IMG/VR virus record: IMGVR_UViG_3300028372_000015
Span: 1-43,978 of that record
DNA: 43,978 nucleotides
DNA from: a virus
Reading direction: 5' to 3' (one strand)
Position 1 is the first letter of the stretch. Every line of letters begins with the position of its first letter. Positions 14,536 to 22,810 of this stretch are shown piece after piece. A program made the translations under genes and the position numbers. The notes beneath the pieces are model-generated. The model ran no database searches and was not told where the DNA came from. It saw nothing but the letters and a program-made list of their open reading frames with translations.

Positions 14536-14563
14536 AAAAAAGCCACACTAAAAGTGCGGCTTT
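14536..14563 (-). terminator. Rho-independent terminator before nrdA
   Basis: On the minus strand a 10-bp hairpin (AAAGCCGCAC, loop TTTTA, GTGTGGCTTT) is followed by a T run. It would stop transcripts from the thyA-AAA+ side before nrdA, or act as an attenuator. The opposite strand could also form a weaker terminator. Confidence 0.75.
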
Positions 14564-14636
14564 GGGTGATGAGGTGGTGAGAAATTATTTAGGATAGCGG
14601 ATATAAGATACCCGGTCAATGAGAATCCCTGCGTGT

Positions 14637-14987
14637 TCAGGGAGCCATTTTACCGTTGACATATCCGGCGATATAGATTTCGTCGCGCCCAAGATCCTCC
14701 CACTCATCCCCTTCGCACTCATAGCTACTTGCATAGTCCTCATATGACTGTTTGGCCTGCTCGTGAGCACCTATACCACGAAGTATGGCCTTGCCGAGTA
14801 AATCAGTCAACCTATCCATGCCTTCATCGGTATCCATGTCAATACCTAGCTCCTCCAACATGCCCGGATCCCATTCAATCGGAACTGTCGAGGAATCCTC
14901 ACCAATTGGAAATGGGATTACCTCCACACTCCCATCCTCGTTGCGTACCCAGCCTGGTTTAGAATGGTCCTGGAATGAATCTTTCAT
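14637..14987 (-). CDS. Hypothetical acidic protein, 116 residues
   Basis: The protein is rich in Asp and Glu with a helical second half (GIGAHEQAKQSYEDYASSY). I do not recognise it. Its start lies inside the last codons of the AAA+ ATPase gene (29-base overlap), and it is the last gene before the terminator at 14536-14563. Confidence 0.7.
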   Translation of the reverse strand: MKDSFQDHSKPGWVRNEDGSVEVIPFPIGEDSSTVPIEWDPGMLEELGIDMDTDEGMDRLTDLLGKAILRGIGAHEQAKQSYEDYASSYECEGDEWEDLGRDEIYIAGYVNGKMAP

Positions 14988-16155
14988 AATTTATCTCCCG
15001 CTTCAGATATAATTGAATTCCGCCCATACTACTGTGTTCTAAAATGAACACCGTCCCGTCGGAACTATGGAAATGCGATTCGAAAGAGAACCCGATATGT
15101 TTCTTCTTCTTGATGTGCCTGTTGTCAGATACAGTAACGGTAACCCCATCGTCTATTGAACTAGATAATGTTGCTGGGACACAATCATTATCATCAAAAG
15201 CATTATCATCATTATCATTGTTGGTGTAGTAAGTGATTGCGAAGCTATCATCGACGATCGTGTCCGGAAAATTCAAGGTGTTGCGTAAATTTGGTTCTTC
15301 CAGTTCTTGCCGATCGTGTTCGGTACCATCAGCTTCAATCAACTTAATGACCTTGTAGAATTCCCGCGTCGCTTTATTCTGGATATTCATATCATCCACA
15401 ATACCGGCAACCTGTTCGTCAGTATGGAGTTTGACCTCAGCAATTATCGCTTTCACGATATCCATATTCAGTTCGTTTACCGTCGAGGTTGACTGAATTA
15501 TTTCTTCGGCAGTTTCTTCTGCCAGGCCAGAGTCCATACACAGCTCTCGAACAACTTGACTTTGTAGCCGACTGTATTCGAAGTGGTACAGGATGCGGCC
15601 AGGCCGATTCATCATGTAGCTGCTGATCATGTACTTGTCATTTTCAGTCAGTAGAATGAGTCGCTTCTGCGACATGGACCCATCCATGAACGTCAGCAAA
15701 TAATCCTGATCATCATCTCGATCATACATTTTACCAAATTCATCAAAAACAACGACACATTCTCCAATGTCGTTGATGAACCGGTTGAAGTCGTCCCCTT
15801 TATATGGCTGGGAGACTGTGATGATTGGGAGTCTATTTTCGTCGATGATCTTGTTGGCGATCACCTGGGTCAGCATGGTTTTTCCGGAACCTTTGTTGCC
15901 GGTCAATAGTACACCCAACGAAGATTTACCGTGAGAAAACGTTTTGATAATCTTGTCTGCTCTGCGATTAGTATCTCCGTATATCTTTCCTTCAAGATCA
16001 TATCGGTCTTTCAGTTCGGTCAGAAAGAACCCAGCCATATCGCTGAAGTTTACGGAGTATACTTTAGGGGTCAGCGTCGTCGACGAGACCTCCGGGTTCA
16101 TCTTAACGAGATGAACATTCGAGCCTTGCTTGACGAAATATCGTGTGGTTTTCAT
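14959..16155 (-). CDS. AAA+ ATPase, phage-encoded
   Basis: I start at ATG 16155, behind AAGGA, giving 398 residues. The ATPase core has a Walker A GNKGSGKT (residues 86-93), a Walker B VVVFDEFGK (about 135-143), a sensor-like LILLTEND and NRPGRILYHFEY, which matches the second-region arginine motif of classical AAA proteins (NRPGRFD). The C-terminal 150 residues are a separate domain with an Asn/Asp run (NNDNDDNAFDDNDC) and no recognised motif. Such proteins remodel other proteins or DNA complexes. It lies between ThyA and NrdA genes; its target is unknown. Confidence 0.85.
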   Translation of the reverse strand: MKTTRYFVKQGSNVHLVKMNPEVSSTTLTPKVYSVNFSDMAGFFLTELKDRYDLEGKIYGDTNRRADKIIKTFSHGKSSLGVLLTGNKGSGKTMLTQVIANKIIDENRLPIITVSQPYKGDDFNRFINDIGECVVVFDEFGKMYDRDDDQDYLLTFMDGSMSQKRLILLTENDKYMISSYMMNRPGRILYHFEYSRLQSQVVRELCMDSGLAEETAEEIIQSTSTVNELNMDIVKAIIAEVKLHTDEQVAGIVDDMNIQNKATREFYKVIKLIEADGTEHDRQELEEPNLRNTLNFPDTIVDDSFAITYYTNNDNDDNAFDDNDCVPATLSSSIDDGVTVTVSDNRHIKKKKHIGFSFESHFHSSDGTVFILEHSSMGGIQLYLKREINYERFIPGPF

Positions 16156-16156
16156 A

Positions 16157-16417
16157 TTAATCCTTGTGTGGTGAAAGTTCGTCATGAAATGATTCTATGA
16201 CTTCTTCGATTTTGAACCCAAAATTTTGCAGTTGGTCAATACCGCAACGGTATTTCCACAACCATTCGGATGAAGTACCCACTTCCCATGGTAGCAGGAA
16301 ATCAACGAATAATCCATACCCGCTTCTTACGGTATGCCCTTGTTCGTACTTCCAAGGACCATGCTTTATTGGGTATTCTTCGCCGTTGATTATAACTTTA
16401 TCACCGACTTTCATCAT
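16157..16417 (-). CDS. Hypothetical protein, 86 residues
   Basis: The N-terminus KVGDKVIINGEEYPI looks like a small beta-barrel strand pair of the KOW or SH3 type. The rest is Trp-rich. It is unfamiliar. Its stop is one base before the AAA+ start and its start lies within the end of the upstream gene, so it is a coupled operon member. Confidence 0.68.
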   Translation of the reverse strand: MMKVGDKVIINGEEYPIKHGPWKYEQGHTVRSGYGLFVDFLLPWEVGTSSEWLWKYRCGIDQLQNFGFKIEEVIESFHDELSPHKD

Positions 16418-16814
16418 TACCCACCAAATATACCGCCGGTATCATTCTAAATACTAAAAGATTACACAATGTTTGTATATGGTTATTATATGGCAGCTCC
16501 ACGAAATTACTGTATCTGCATGTCCCAGCCAAATATTCCAGGGCATGACCCGCATTGGTGAGCTGTAAATGTGGACTGCCATATCCGGTGTTGATCCGCA
16601 AATAACTAGATACCTCATTGATATGCTCCCACATTGCTTTGTGGTCGTAAGTTTTCACGGTCTTTAAACTGAAAAATTTAAACCACCGACGGTCATAGAG
16701 GTTAACCGTGTAATCCTCGATATCAAACCCGTCAAGACATTGTCGCACCTTATCCCAGTTGTCGATGATAAGTTCCCGCTCTTTATCGCTTAATTTTACT
16801 GTGCATCTACTCAT
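16401..16814 (-). CDS. Hypothetical protein, 137 residues
   Basis: I start at ATG 16814, which overlaps the thyA stop (ATGA) behind GGAGATG; a longer frame from 16880 would run inside thyA. The protein has an N-terminal helix (SDKERELIIDNWDKV) and a Tyr-rich centre. No known family. Confidence 0.65.
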   Translation of the reverse strand: MSRCTVKLSDKERELIIDNWDKVRQCLDGFDIEDYTVNLYDRRWFKFFSLKTVKTYDHKAMWEHINEVSSYLRINTGYGSPHLQLTNAGHALEYLAGTCRYSNFVELPYNNHIQTLCNLLVFRMIPAVYLVGNDESR

Positions 16815-17692
16815 GTTGCCATCTCCGGTGATAAAAATTTTGGACCCGACTTGAATCCGCTGATCTCGATATCTGACCATTCTAAATCAAGCACGTCATT
16901 AAGGCAAGTCAACTCTTTGTTTACTTTTAGTAACGGCGGAGTGAATGTTATTGATCCAAGCTTCCCATAAGTATTGAGCATCCGATTAGCCAAATCCATC
17001 TGGTTTTCGTAGATGTGGGAGTCCGTAGCCGTGAAGAAAATCTCGCCCACTTGCATATCTAATGCCTGGGCAAAAAATACCAGCCACATAGATGCGAAAG
17101 CAACATTGTACCCCCGCCCATAAAGAACATCCGAACTACGCATGGATTGGTGTAGGTTTAGTGTTTTGCCTTCATTAGTAACACAGAAGGTGTATGCGTA
17201 GTGGCAGGGGGGTAATGCCATCTCGCTCAACTCCGCCGGGTTCCACAAATTAATCAGGTGGTATCGACTGGTTGGGTTATCCCTCAGACTGTTGTACACG
17301 GATCGTAGCTGATCAACTCCATGAAAGTTTCGCATCTGGTATCCATACCCTTTGCCAATGTCTCCTTCATTGACGTTGTATAATCCTTTCTTATCCAGGA
17401 ACTCGCGTGAAGTGTTGGCATCCCAAATGTTAATACCCTTATCTTTGAGAATATAGGAATCAGTTTCTCCTCGCAACATCCACATCAACTCTTCAAATGC
17501 TATTCTGGGTGCAAATGCTCGTGATTGTTGGAAGGGCATCTCGAATTGATCATGCATCTCCGGAATCGGAATCCGAAAAGTATGTCCAAACTGTTTCTTA
17601 TTTCGGCCAACACTGGTCCGATCGTCCGACCATGTTCCGTTATTCACGATGTCTTTTACATCTCTCAATAGATAACTGTCGTACTGGCTCAT
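16811..17692 (-). CDS. thyA: Thymidylate synthase family enzyme
   Basis: The 293-residue protein has the ThyA active-site order: catalytic Cys163 in ALPPCHY, MRSSD (184-188, matching QRSCD), GYN (Asn196, matching E. coli Asn177) and DSHIYENQ (matching DTHLYSNH). It methylates dUMP to dTMP using methylene-tetrahydrofolate. T4 gp42, the dCMP hydroxymethylase of the same fold, has Asp instead of this Asn; Asn here favours a uracil substrate, so a cytosine-modifying role is unlikely. The C-terminus is longer than and unlike E. coli ThyA. It sits in frame-overlapped order with the helicase gene. Confidence 0.88.
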   Translation of the reverse strand: MSQYDSYLLRDVKDIVNNGTWSDDRTSVGRNKKQFGHTFRIPIPEMHDQFEMPFQQSRAFAPRIAFEELMWMLRGETDSYILKDKGINIWDANTSREFLDKKGLYNVNEGDIGKGYGYQMRNFHGVDQLRSVYNSLRDNPTSRYHLINLWNPAELSEMALPPCHYAYTFCVTNEGKTLNLHQSMRSSDVLYGRGYNVAFASMWLVFFAQALDMQVGEIFFTATDSHIYENQMDLANRMLNTYGKLGSITFTPPLLKVNKELTCLNDVLDLEWSDIEISGFKSGPKFLSPEMAT

Positions 17693-19059
17693 TTAGAGGC
17701 CCTCCGTTTTTTAAGTTTTTCTCTCGCTTCCGCCGCTTTACTCAGTTTAGCTTTTGTTTTTCCCTGATCAGCATCTTCTCGGGGATCCTCTTCAAGAGCT
17801 CGTCTCCCAAGCTTGCGGTTGCCGGTAGGTAGTGGCGCTGACACCACATCCGTAAATCGCAAACTTTGAGGGTGCATGTAGAGGGTACTCGTCTTGGAGC
17901 TTTTCTTATTGTTCCGCATCTTAAGTTGCTTGACCTGTACTTGGCTGTTGTCAAGATCCTCATCAGTGGCCACCATGGCAATTGCCCAATCTGACGTGTT
18001 AACCACACTCAATCCACCAGCACAATGACTCGGGTTCACCGCGACGATATCATACCCGTCACGATTGATCTGACCGGCACTGAACATATAAGCATTAAGA
18101 TCCTTACCAATCTCCTGAAGCCCGATGGCCTTTTGCTCATCAGTATCAAACTTGTTGGATCCTATCGTGGAAGACATTCCATCAACTCCCATTAGACCGA
18201 TATAATCAACGATCACAAAGTCGGGGTTAATGCCGTTGACCAGGTTGTATTCATGAAGATACGCTCGGATATCACCAACCGTAGTGCCTGCTCTCATTCG
18301 TTTGACCGTTACACTACCGTGCCTGTCCTTAATGCTGGCGAGCTTATCGCAAATGTCATCCACGTTTTCTTTGTGATATCGAATATCGGAGTTGGTGAAA
18401 ATTGCATCCATACGTTTTGCATAGAGCGATTCGTACATTTCCAGGGTGATCACCACACCATTGAGTTTTTGCTTTGATAGCCAGTAACTGATGTTAGCCA
18501 TCATGACCGACTTACCACCGGATGTTACTGCGTAAAACACTCCCATTTCTCCGCGTCGAACCTTGCCTATCATGTTGTCCAGTAACGGGATTCCAAAGGA
18601 TCTCTCATCAACGAACGCATCCATACTCTCGATTCGTTTCCTGGGGTCATCAAAGAAGTCGATGCCGATATCGTTATCCAGCTTCACTAACTGGGCAGTC
18701 CGAATGGCTTCCTGGATTGCCGACATTTCGTGGTTTTCAAGCAGATCGACTGATTCGAGGATAGCTAACGCCATTGCCTTGTCACGACAAAATGTTTCAA
18801 ATTCATTTTTGACATAGGGGATTTCGTCTCGATCGGTCGGCCTGTCTTTCAATAAGATACCCGTCTCGGCATCAATGATATCAAAAGTCGGAAGTCCATT
18901 ATACTCATTGAAATACTCCCGAGTGAATGTCACCACCCGGTCGAGCGGTGCATCGAAGTATACGGCATCCATGATCCTGAAACATATCACAAACAGTTCT
19001 CGATTGGAGAATATATACTCTAACAACAGCTTTTGCTTCTTGTCGATTAGTTCACTCAT
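17689..19059 (-). CDS. 41: Replicative DNA helicase, T4 gp41 (DnaB family)
   Basis: This 456-residue helicase unwinds DNA ahead of the fork as a hexamer and works with the primase. It has the small N-terminal helical domain and a RecA-type core with Walker A AVTSGGKS (177-184), VITLEM, Walker B DFVIVDYIGLMG and a final arginine-finger region. The C-terminus (after about 410) is a basic Lys/Arg-rich tail (EKLKKRRASK). It overlaps the primase gene by 4 bases, as in T4 41-61 order. Confidence 0.94.
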   Translation of the reverse strand: MSELIDKKQKLLLEYIFSNRELFVICFRIMDAVYFDAPLDRVVTFTREYFNEYNGLPTFDIIDAETGILLKDRPTDRDEIPYVKNEFETFCRDKAMALAILESVDLLENHEMSAIQEAIRTAQLVKLDNDIGIDFFDDPRKRIESMDAFVDERSFGIPLLDNMIGKVRRGEMGVFYAVTSGGKSVMMANISYWLSKQKLNGVVITLEMYESLYAKRMDAIFTNSDIRYHKENVDDICDKLASIKDRHGSVTVKRMRAGTTVGDIRAYLHEYNLVNGINPDFVIVDYIGLMGVDGMSSTIGSNKFDTDEQKAIGLQEIGKDLNAYMFSAGQINRDGYDIVAVNPSHCAGGLSVVNTSDWAIAMVATDEDLDNSQVQVKQLKMRNNKKSSKTSTLYMHPQSLRFTDVVSAPLPTGNRKLGRRALEEDPREDADQGKTKAKLSKAAEAREKLKKRRASK

Positions 19060-20021
19060 CTACGGTGTTTACCTCGATCATTGATTGCCCATGCCCGGTG
19101 CAGTGTATCGGTCTTCAGTCCGATTGTAAAGATGTTGTCGTAGATCGTTTGTGCCACTGCCAGTATACCCATATGCTGTATCGCCTCATTGAGGTCATTA
19201 TATTTCCACCCCGGAAGACAAACCCGCCACTCAAACTCCTTGGCGCATTCATACAGCTTGCTGTTCTTTCTGTCCGGAAGAACGATGGGATCGTATTTTC
19301 GTAGGTGGTATGCTTGTTCTGGCGTGATCTTCGAGTGTTTTACTGAGCAGGTGTTTGGAAAGGACAGAGCATCCATCATCCCTTCAACTACGACAATGTT
19401 CTTCTTCGGGTATCTATTACGAACGAATATCAGATTATCATTGTCAGTATCAGTGATGTACTTTCCATCTTTGGTGTAGTACTCCACTCCAATCAGTCTG
19501 TCTTGAAAATACATGGGGATTGCCATACATCCAGCATAAGCTCCTCTTTTAACGTAACAAAATTCATAGTCGAGTAGCATCCTGGTGTCTACGACGTGAG
19601 CCATCCATTCGGTACTACGCGTTTCTTCCATCGGAATAATACCATCGGGAAGTTTCATGGTGCTGTAGCTGTTCTTTATAAACCGGTCTTCCTCCAAGAC
19701 GTCCCTGAACAAATTGACTACGGTTCGTTTATTGTCTACAAGAAGTTCGACCGGTACCGATACCGATAAAGCTTTCATCAGATCCCTGAACTTTCGAGGT
19801 ACTTTTTCTTGAGAGTCGTACACCGTCGTCGCGTCGCACCGGCCACGAAAGCAATTATAGACGATCTTGTCGTCTTCAAATTTGAAACCCCCCTTCTTCT
19901 CACCGGTGTTACCGCACATCGGGCAGTGTATAGGGTGAAATCCAGCACCCGTCTGACCGGTACCAATAACCAGTTCGATGTCAGACTTCAGATCTTCGAA
20001 TGCCTGGGTTTTGGTTCTCAT
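19056..20021 (-). CDS. 61: DNA primase, T4 gp61-like
   Basis: The 321-residue enzyme makes RNA primers for the lagging strand. The N-terminal zinc ribbon has HCPMCG (Cys33, Cys36) and NCFRGRC (Cys57, Cys62). The TOPRIM core contains VVVEGMMDALSFP (about residues 211-223), with the catalytic Glu, followed by a conserved PDRKNSK region. It pairs with the gp41 helicase gene directly downstream. The start ATGA overlaps the previous gene's stop. Confidence 0.92.
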   Translation of the reverse strand: MRTKTQAFEDLKSDIELVIGTGQTGAGFHPIHCPMCGNTGEKKGGFKFEDDKIVYNCFRGRCDATTVYDSQEKVPRKFRDLMKALSVSVPVELLVDNKRTVVNLFRDVLEEDRFIKNSYSTMKLPDGIIPMEETRSTEWMAHVVDTRMLLDYEFCYVKRGAYAGCMAIPMYFQDRLIGVEYYTKDGKYITDTDNDNLIFVRNRYPKKNIVVVEGMMDALSFPNTCSVKHSKITPEQAYHLRKYDPIVLPDRKNSKLYECAKEFEWRVCLPGWKYNDLNEAIQHMGILAVAQTIYDNIFTIGLKTDTLHRAWAINDRGKHRR

Positions 20022-20386
20022 AACAAAAAGGTACTTAGCAATGCCTTCAATTCATCAGTCCCTCTTAATTTCTCTAGTGGTTCTCCTGCCAGGGTATCCC
20101 CATATTCTTTCACCATAGAATCCCATATCGGGTCTATAAGTAGATCCGGAACCAACTCGCGAATGACACTCTTGAATAGTATCGTATCTGCACATATAAG
20201 TATAGAGCCACCATTAGATGTTGTCAGGTGAGTACCTTCCATCTCAGCGAAGTTGATCCGTACTTTCCGTATAGCTCTGGTTATTCCTGACACGTTAACC
20301 ATGATTGGAGCGTCTGTATAAATACTATGAAATCTAATGCCAGTGCCTTGGTAATAATTCGATTGTGCTATAATTTTTAACAACAT
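20018..20386 (-). CDS. Hypothetical protein, 122 residues
   Basis: I do not recognise this protein. It has strands at the start (LLKIIAQSNYY) and a helical C-terminus. Its stop overlaps the primase start, so it belongs to the primase-helicase operon. Its start faces the plus-strand gene at 20403 across a 16-base gap, and the AT-rich sequence in its first codons doubles as the promoter region of that gene. Confidence 0.68.
   Translation of the reverse strand: MLLKIIAQSNYYQGTGIRFHSIYTDAPIMVNVSGITRAIRKVRINFAEMEGTHLTTSNGGSILICADTILFKSVIRELVPDLLIDPIWDSMVKEYGDTLAGEPLEKLRGTDELKALLSTFLL
20317..20324 (+). promoter_or_regulatory. Perfect T4 late promoter octamer TATAAATA
   Basis: TATAAATA is identical to the T4 late -10 consensus. 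It lies 78 bases upstream of the plus-strand gene at 20403, inside the divergent 20018-20386 gene. A TTGGTA...TATAAT pair at about 20349-20375 could be an extra host-type promoter for the same gene. Confidence 0.55.
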
Positions 20387-20402
20387 ACAAAGGTCGCCTT
20401 AA

Positions 20403-20744
20403 ATGTCAGAAAAGTCAATACTTGATACGATAGTAATTAACAGTCCGGAAAAAATCGAAGTGAAAGGGATCATTGATTTCGTATCTCCAAACTTTATTCA
20501 CTTCTTCGATATGTCTTCTGATGAAACTGGGGATCTAATGATGCTGATCGTAAAATGGCGCGTGTCGGACCATAGCCACCTGCGATTTTCGGTATTTTGT
20601 GCAATGTTCTATCCACACAGTTACATCCCCAATATCATCTTACTTAATGTAAAGCAAATCGACCTATATCCATCAGACGTACCAAACATTCAACAAGAGA
20701 AGATTCGGCGGAAGAAATTCTTGCTTAGAACTCAATCGGACTGA
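20403..20744 (+). CDS. Hypothetical protein, lone plus-strand gene in the replication block
   Basis: The 113-residue product has alternating strands (IEVKGIIDFVSPNFIHFFD) and a basic end (QQEKIRRKKFLLR). No competing frame exists on the minus strand here, and AAAGG sits 11 bases before the ATG. The 3' end overlaps the convergent polymerase fragment gene by 20 bases. Family unknown. Its late-type promoter and isolated orientation suggest insertion of a late gene between two early genes. Confidence 0.72.
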   Translation: MSEKSILDTIVINSPEKIEVKGIIDFVSPNFIHFFDMSSDETGDLMMLIVKWRVSDHSHLRFSVFCAMFYPHSYIPNIILLNVKQIDLYPSDVPNIQQEKIRRKKFLLRTQSD

Positions 20745-21324
20745 GCCGCTTCTTCTGTTTAAGAGCGGCCACACAAATCATCACCGCATAAGCAATAGCG
20801 TGAGATTTCTTCATATACATTTTGTCGTTCGTGGGTCTACTGTATATGCGGTTATCCATAGCCCTGCGCTTCACCAGGTACTCGTCCATTAGATGTATTT
20901 TGCCTGGACGGATTAACGCTAGCACGTCCGCTAGTTCTTCGACTGATTTTGGATGGAGAAAGTTTAAGTAATGAGAATTTCCTTTAAGGTGCGGTAGTTT
21001 CTCAGTGAAATCGTTGTCCTGGAACCAGTCCCAATCTATGGTATCAATCTTATCTACCAGATTCAGTATGTCTTCTTTTTTATGAAACACATCATAAGAA
21101 TGATTGGTTAATAAATCGACCTTGGTCAATTTCATGTCATCCAGGATCTTGTAATCGAATGGAACCATTCCCGAATCCGGATCGACCGGGATATCATCAA
21201 GGACTATTCCGGAGGGATGTGGAAGGATCTTCTGTTTTTCATAGTTGACGATGGGTACCGGCTTGCCGTAATCACGACGATCGACTTTTTTGTTGACATC
21301 AATGTCAATATCAAATTTCGGCAT
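20725..21324 (-). CDS. Family C DNA polymerase (DnaE-like), catalytic Asp fragment
   Basis: I start at ATG 21324 behind GAAGGG, giving 199 residues. The order of motifs follows the palm and fingers of bacterial Pol III alpha. MPKFDIDID (residues 1-9) matches MPDFDVDF with both catalytic Asp residues. HPSGIVLDD matches HAGGVVISP. KLTKVDLL matches VKFDFLGL with the third catalytic Asp and its Lys. ELADVLALIRPGK matches DMIALVALFRPGP, and KKSHAIAYA matches NKSHSAAYA. The thumb and most of the fingers, about 500 residues, are missing, as are the PHP and C-terminal domains. The piece that should precede it is encoded 3 kb away at 24442-24954. Polymerase activity of the pair is inferred. Confidence 0.75.
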   Translation of the reverse strand: MPKFDIDIDVNKKVDRRDYGKPVPIVNYEKQKILPHPSGIVLDDIPVDPDSGMVPFDYKILDDMKLTKVDLLTNHSYDVFHKKEDILNLVDKIDTIDWDWFQDNDFTEKLPHLKGNSHYLNFLHPKSVEELADVLALIRPGKIHLMDEYLVKRRAMDNRIYSRPTNDKMYMKKSHAIAYAVMICVAALKQKKRLSPIEF

Positions 21325-21724
21325 AGTTCCCTTCACTTTCAATGACCGTAGCATCGATGCCACAAAAGAAACAAACAAAATCTAAATGGTCTCCCGACAG
21401 CAAGAATTGGTTAGTGTCATCGGTTGTAAGGAAGATGTATGTTTCAAGTTCATTACAAATATACTCACCATCCTCATAGTACTTGAAGTTTACCGGTGTT
21501 CCGGTGAGGTCTTCAATAAGTTCGTCCACCGACTGGTTTTGGTTTACAAATGAAAGCAACTTCATATAAGTAAAATTACTGATCCACCAAAGCCCCCATT
21601 CAAGTCGAGTCTCATGAACGCTTGCTACTACCAGGTCAATTGCATCATCAACCTTATCAGAAGCTATACGATACGTATCAATAGCAGTCTGAATTTCATC
21701 TACATCACAATTTATACTGATCAT
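21311..21724 (-). CDS. Hypothetical protein, 137 residues
   Basis: The protein is acidic and helical at the start (DVDEIQTAIDTYRIASDKVDD, split: DEIQTAIDTYRIA then SDKVDDAIDLV), with a Cys pair (CFFCG) near residue 118. I do not recognise it. It overlaps the polymerase fragment gene by 14 bases and the Zn-finger gene by 4, so it is translated with them; a link to the polymerase is possible from position only. Confidence 0.68.
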   Translation of the reverse strand: MISINCDVDEIQTAIDTYRIASDKVDDAIDLVVASVHETRLEWGLWWISNFTYMKLLSFVNQNQSVDELIEDLTGTPVNFKYYEDGEYICNELETYIFLTTDDTNQFLLSGDHLDFVCFFCGIDATVIESEGNYAEI

Positions 21725-22407
21725 GTTGGTGGATCCTCATCTAATAGTTCTTCCATTTGAACCTGTAAGTCCAAATCAAATCGTGTATATCGCTCCCTAA
21801 GATTCAGGTGACTGAAACTAAATTCAAATGAAACGTCCCCCCGACGTAATGACTTCATAAGAAATCGGTCATCGGTTTCAAGGTACTCTTTATGCCCCTC
21901 ATAAAAATCGTCCGATTTAATCCAGTCTTGGTGGTGTCGTTTAAATTTAAAATACGAAGTAACCATCGATTCTTCTTTGGCTACTTTCAGTATGACCCCT
22001 GGAGCTTTAGGTAGTTTTTTGAACTGCCTGAACACGAATCGCATGTACTCCAAAGACGATATATGCTTCTCCATCGTGAACAGGGTATACTCGCACATCG
22101 ACGCATACATCTTAGACCCTCTAAACGAATGCAACGACGCTCTGACTGGCTTTTTATAAAACAAGTTCATGATGTCGATGTAATACTGTACCGCGTTCTC
22201 TTCTGTGAACGTATCCTTAAACAGCTTTATCGGTTTGGCACAAGCATACTCTTCTTCAATGGCCTTACCCATATGCTTCTCGAACGCTCGAACCTGCTTG
22301 TATTCTTTGTCACAGAAAGGGCAGGTCATTGTGCCCTTCCTGATATCATCGTACAGCGGGGTCAGGTCATTTATTAGTTGTAGGTTCATTTTTTTGTCGC
22401 TCATCAT
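21721..22407 (-). CDS. Zinc-finger protein of the replication operon
   Basis: The product (about 228 residues) has a C2H2-like finger near residues 29-50: CPFC, then a 12-13 residue helix (EYKQVRAFEKHM) with His, then a further Cys. The rest is helical and basic, rich in Phe, Tyr and Lys, suiting nucleic-acid binding. The start is uncertain: tandem ATGs at 22407/22404 or ATG 22389 are all possible, and a TTG lies at 22416. It follows the gp62 gene with an overlap. Its function is unknown. Confidence 0.68.
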   Translation of the reverse strand: MMSDKKMNLQLINDLTPLYDDIRKGTMTCPFCDKEYKQVRAFEKHMGKAIEEEYACAKPIKLFKDTFTEENAVQYYIDIMNLFYKKPVRASLHSFRGSKMYASMCEYTLFTMEKHISSLEYMRFVFRQFKKLPKAPGVILKVAKEESMVTSYFKFKRHHQDWIKSDDFYEGHKEYLETDDRFLMKSLRRGDVSFEFSFSHLNLRERYTRFDLDLQVQMEELLDEDPPT

Positions 22408-22810
22408 AAAGTTCAACGATGTAGGTTACATCTTCTGCACCCAACATGTCAACATAAGTTGATGCCACTTCCAATGACACATAGAATTGCTCTGATATCG
22501 CCTTGAGGGTCTTTGTTCCTCCACCCCCCACGTTAGGCTTCCTGAACTTTAACTTGCCCTGTGGGATATCACTGACTGCTGAGGCAAGCAGCAAGTATTG
22601 CAATTTGGGGTACTGATGGAACTGAAAAAAATTGTAGTTGATCTGGTCAGCCATCGATACCATCACATCCCGATTTAAAGAAGAACCCTGACTCCACATC
22701 AATAACTGGAATGGGGGGACAGCCTTGACTTCTTCGTCGGTTAGCCCAAGGAAGAATTGATAGTTCCCCTTCTCGATCTGCTTCATGTAATGAAAGATTT
22801 CATTCGCCAT
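22367..22810 (-). CDS. 62: Clamp loader small subunit, T4 gp62-like
   Basis: I start at ATG 22810, inside the last codons of the gp44 gene, for 147 residues. The segment FFLGLTDEEVKAVPPFQLLMW near residues 15-35 (read as LGLTDEEVK then PPFQLLMWSQG) is typical of gp62. The position directly after gp44 is also the T4 order. gp62 joins four gp44 subunits to load the sliding clamp. No clamp gene (gp45) is seen in this window. Confidence 0.78.
   Translation of the reverse strand: MANEIFHYMKQIEKGNYQFFLGLTDEEVKAVPPFQLLMWSQGSSLNRDVMVSMADQINYNFFQFHQYPKLQYLLLASAVSDIPQGKLKFRKPNVGGGGTKTLKAISEQFYVSLEVASTYVDMLGAEDVTYIVELYDERQKNEPTTNK

Noticed and set aside
14586-14592. Late promoter-like CTAAATA on the minus strand before nrdA
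   Set aside because: It is over 75 bases from the nrdA ATG with a strong terminator in between, and nrdA is expected to be early.
16811-17692. dCMP hydroxymethylase (T4 gp42) instead of thymidylate synthase
   Set aside because: The residue equal to E. coli Asn177 is Asn196; gp42 has Asp there.
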